From positions 19,765,654 to 19,829,653 of the forward strand of contig NC_083648.1 in assembly GCF_963576545.1 (NCBI RefSeq): a stretch of DNA of 64,000 nt. The letters run 5' to 3'. This stretch comes from Limanda limanda. Its lineage: Eukaryota; Chordata; Actinopteri; Pleuronectiformes; Pleuronectidae. Position numbers and translations under genes: made by a program. Of the stretch, positions 61,542-64,000 are shown in pieces; position 1 is the stretch's first letter, and every line of letters begins with the position of its first letter. The notes below the pieces were generated by a model, which worked only from the letters and a program-made list of their open reading frames with translations, ran no database searches and had not been told where the DNA came from.

Positions 61542-62001
61542 AGGTTAGGGTTGGTAAGTTGTTTCTGAAACACTTTTGTACAATTTGTTGAAATCCTCTT
61601 CACGTCGTAATACATATCACTTAATAAAGTTGTCTGAAAAAAAGCCATCGTGGCCATGACAGGACTGTAATAAACAAGACCGATCATTTCATTTGGACGG
61701 AATTAAATGTTTGGGTAGTGTACCTGTCTATCACTAACCGACCTGCCTTACTGCACAAATCCTGCGTTCTCACTGTTCATAACCGGAGTCTTCAGCCAGA
61801 TAGGCACACACTGCCGAAGCAGAGACGATAGCCAATGGTTTGTGAGCAAGTCACGGAAAAGTCGGCTTCCAGCAGTAGTTGGGAAGTGCACGTCCATATA
61901 GCTTTGAAGAAAGGGCCGATGGCAGGGGGTGAGATCATGGGGTGCATATTTCAAAGTGTAGCTCGCTCTTGCTAGCTTTTCCAGAATTACGAACCCTGGC
62001 T
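61542..62001. mobile_element. TTAA-flanked element, copy B (460 bp)
   Basis: TTAA at 61538-61541 and 62002-62005. Ends are left AGGTTAGGGTTGGTAAGTTG and right (complement) AGCCAGGGTTCGTAATTCTG, an imperfect inverted repeat. Shares GGGTTGGTAA and TGAAACACTT with copy A at 54829-55029. Same gene, different intron. Confidence 0.68.
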
Positions 62002-62005
62002 TTAA

Positions 62006-64000
62006 ATCCATCCTTTTAAAAGCAATCCACAAAGGGGCAAGCTCACCGGGCTTTAGGGAATCGGAGCTGTCACTCTGATTGGTTTATTGTATGTCTGCCC
62101 AAAGCACAACCATAATTAAGAGACAAGGTAAAACTCTTCTGACTGTGCCTGGTGTAGCAATGTTTTGTCCTGCCATTAAAGAAAATGTGTATTTTGAAGA
62201 GAACCTAAAGTGCTTTGGACCATGCCCTTCCATCATTAAAATAGGAGCCCTATATGTTTTCAGCTTCATTGTACATCTGTTCCCAGCAGGTTTCACCATC
62301 TCAAATGATACTATAATGTATTCCCGTGTCTTCTGGCTTGATAGCTCGACAAATGTATCCTGTTGCTCAGATTTCCCGTAACGCTTGTCTACTTCCCTAA
62401 CATCTCAACAGGTGTGGCCGGGAATAAACATGTCAGGTCTCTTGGATGTAATGGCATGCAGGGAAATGGACCGCTACCCAAGACAATGAAAGTGTAATAT
62501 GGATAGAGTAACCTAATAGACTCAGACTTGATTGGCAAAGAGCATCGCAGACGATTCCCTATACGCCACATGCAGACTTTATGTGGAATGTAGGTTGATG
62601 TAATTTTATAAATCCTTGCTGCCTTTAACTGTCTGCCCTTCCTAATGACTTTAAAATGGATTTTACAGCCTCTTACTACTTTTTTTTAAGTCGCAATGCG
62701 CAAACTTGCAGCCTATTTTTGTGGTTTTGTTAATCCCTCCAGCCTGATCATGGTTTGAGATTTTCACATCAATTAGATGTTGAGTTATTTTATAAAAGTT
62801 TATTGAACAGAGGAGGGATATTGTTTTCTGTCCCCATCAGCAAAACAGCAGCTCAAACATTTTTCGCTCAAACAAGTCTCTATTTCTGACACCACTGCCT
62901 CAATCCAGACGGGTGTCTATGTCAAAGCTCACAGCAGTGATGTTGGTTGCTTGTGGTTTGTGTTTAACATTTCATGCCATAATTACTCTTATCGCCGGTG
63001 CATTAAAGCAGAGTTGATATTGTATTCATGAGCACCAGAGCCGCTAATTGCACCTCGTATTAGTGGAACATGTTAAAAAAATACACAAAAACCTTAATCG
63101 GCTCTAATGAATGGTTGTATTTCAGCACCAATTTTTCGCAGCCAGTCAAAGCCACACATAATGACATATGAAGCAATGCAAGCTATACTTATTGTGGATA
63201 TTCTGTAAAGTGTGTGCAAATACATCTCTGCCAGGACCAAGACTTCTTGATGAGACTGGGACGAGAGATAGCGTGAGTTTCCCCTTCATTCATCAAAGTT
63301 CCACCAAGGTGACTCAGAGATCGTTGGCCCTTTACTCCCAATAATCAAATTCACATTCATATTTTATATTAGACATCTAAAAGCATAGTGTGTGTGTATG
63401 TGTGTGTGTGTGTGTGTATGTGTGTGTGTGCTACACAAACACAAGTCCAACGTTATCTTTGGACTGCAGCAGGAGACTGCTGTCAGCTCACCAAGAAAAA
63501 AAGAAACACTCTACTGTTTTTATTCCCCAGAAAGCAAAGAACAGCTTGATTTATAACAGTTTCACAGCACTGACAAAGGTGTACCCACTGGACTTTTCAG
63601 TTTCTTAACAGATTAAAAGTATGTCTCTTTTTTTTTTTTGTTCCACTGAGCACAATGGACTGCTGCCTAAATGAAAGAATATTCAATCAGGAGCAGGTTT
63701 ATCGGAGGAAGTGTGACAAATGGAATTGCTTTGCCCGGGGCTCCAGCAGGCGCTTTGTGATCACCTGACCAGTCCCACTGTAACTAGACTGAGAAAATGT
63801 TCTGTGGTTTAAGAGTCATGATAAAATTTGACTATGACTATTTGCTGTATTTTTGTCTTTTACACTGATATTCCAATAAGTTTAAACAGACACATTAATA
63901 ACAACTGTGTTAAATACAGTGTAGACTAAAAGGAGGCACACAAGATTTCACTTTCAACAATGGCGGAACTTTTGAGGAGGGATTTGGTAAAATAAAATTC
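62006..64000 (-). other. gpr158 intron, right edge of window
   Basis: No exon is recognised. It contains a (GT)n microsatellite at 63387-63430 and a compact patch at about 62970-63070 with TAATTA/GCTAATTGCAC-type words that looks like a possible conserved non-coding element. Confidence 0.5.
63387..63430. repeat. (GT)n microsatellite
   Basis: About 44 bp of TG dinucleotides interrupted by two TGTATG words. Confidence 0.93.

Overview
This is a vertebrate nuclear genomic window, almost certainly from a ray-finned (teleost) fish. Genes are split into short exons with GT-AG introns. The intergenic DNA is AT-rich and full of microsatellites, hAT- and TTAA-type DNA transposon relics, and LINE pieces of kinds common in fish. 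No bacterial or viral gene organisation is present.

Layout. (1) About 1.7-15.4 kb, plus strand: the 3' two thirds of abi1 (Abl interactor 1, a WAVE-complex subunit), nine coding exons including a 15-nt microexon, then a long 3' UTR. (2) About 15.5-18.4 kb, plus strand: a 5'-truncated non-LTR retrotransposon with an uninterrupted ORF (end of the endonuclease, full reverse transcriptase), inserted just past the abi1 poly(A) site. (3) About 18.4-33 kb: a gene-poor stretch with microsatellites and repeat relics. (4) About 33.05-37.9 kb, plus strand: a six-exon gene for a predicted secreted protein of about 943 residues that I cannot name. It has five C-x-G-x-x-C motifs, a coiled coil, TNFR/EGF-like cysteine modules and three tandem jelly-roll (C1q/TNF-like) repeats. 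(5) About 42.6-48.6 kb, minus strand: a complete annexin A13 gene (anxa13), 11 coding exons, 316 residues, with an N-terminal myristoylation motif and one GC-AG intron. (6) 49.5-51.5 kb: a complete non-autonomous hAT-type element with perfect 8-bp target duplications, carrying a second dispersed repeat inside. (7) About 53.7-60.4 kb, minus strand: the last five coding exons of gpr158 (class C orphan receptor), with TM7 and a long cytoplasmic tail bearing four CPW[E/D] motifs. The rest of the gene lies beyond the right edge, so 60.4-64 kb is intron and holds a degenerate retrotransposon fragment and a TTAA-flanked element.

The genes do not form one pathway. abi1 works in actin remodelling, anxa13 in calcium-dependent membrane binding, and gpr158 in neuronal G-protein signalling. 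ABI1 and GPR158 both lie on human 10p12, so part of the linkage looks ancestral. The most interesting content is the unnamed multidomain secreted protein. All exon boundaries were read by eye from reading frame, homology and splice dinucleotides.
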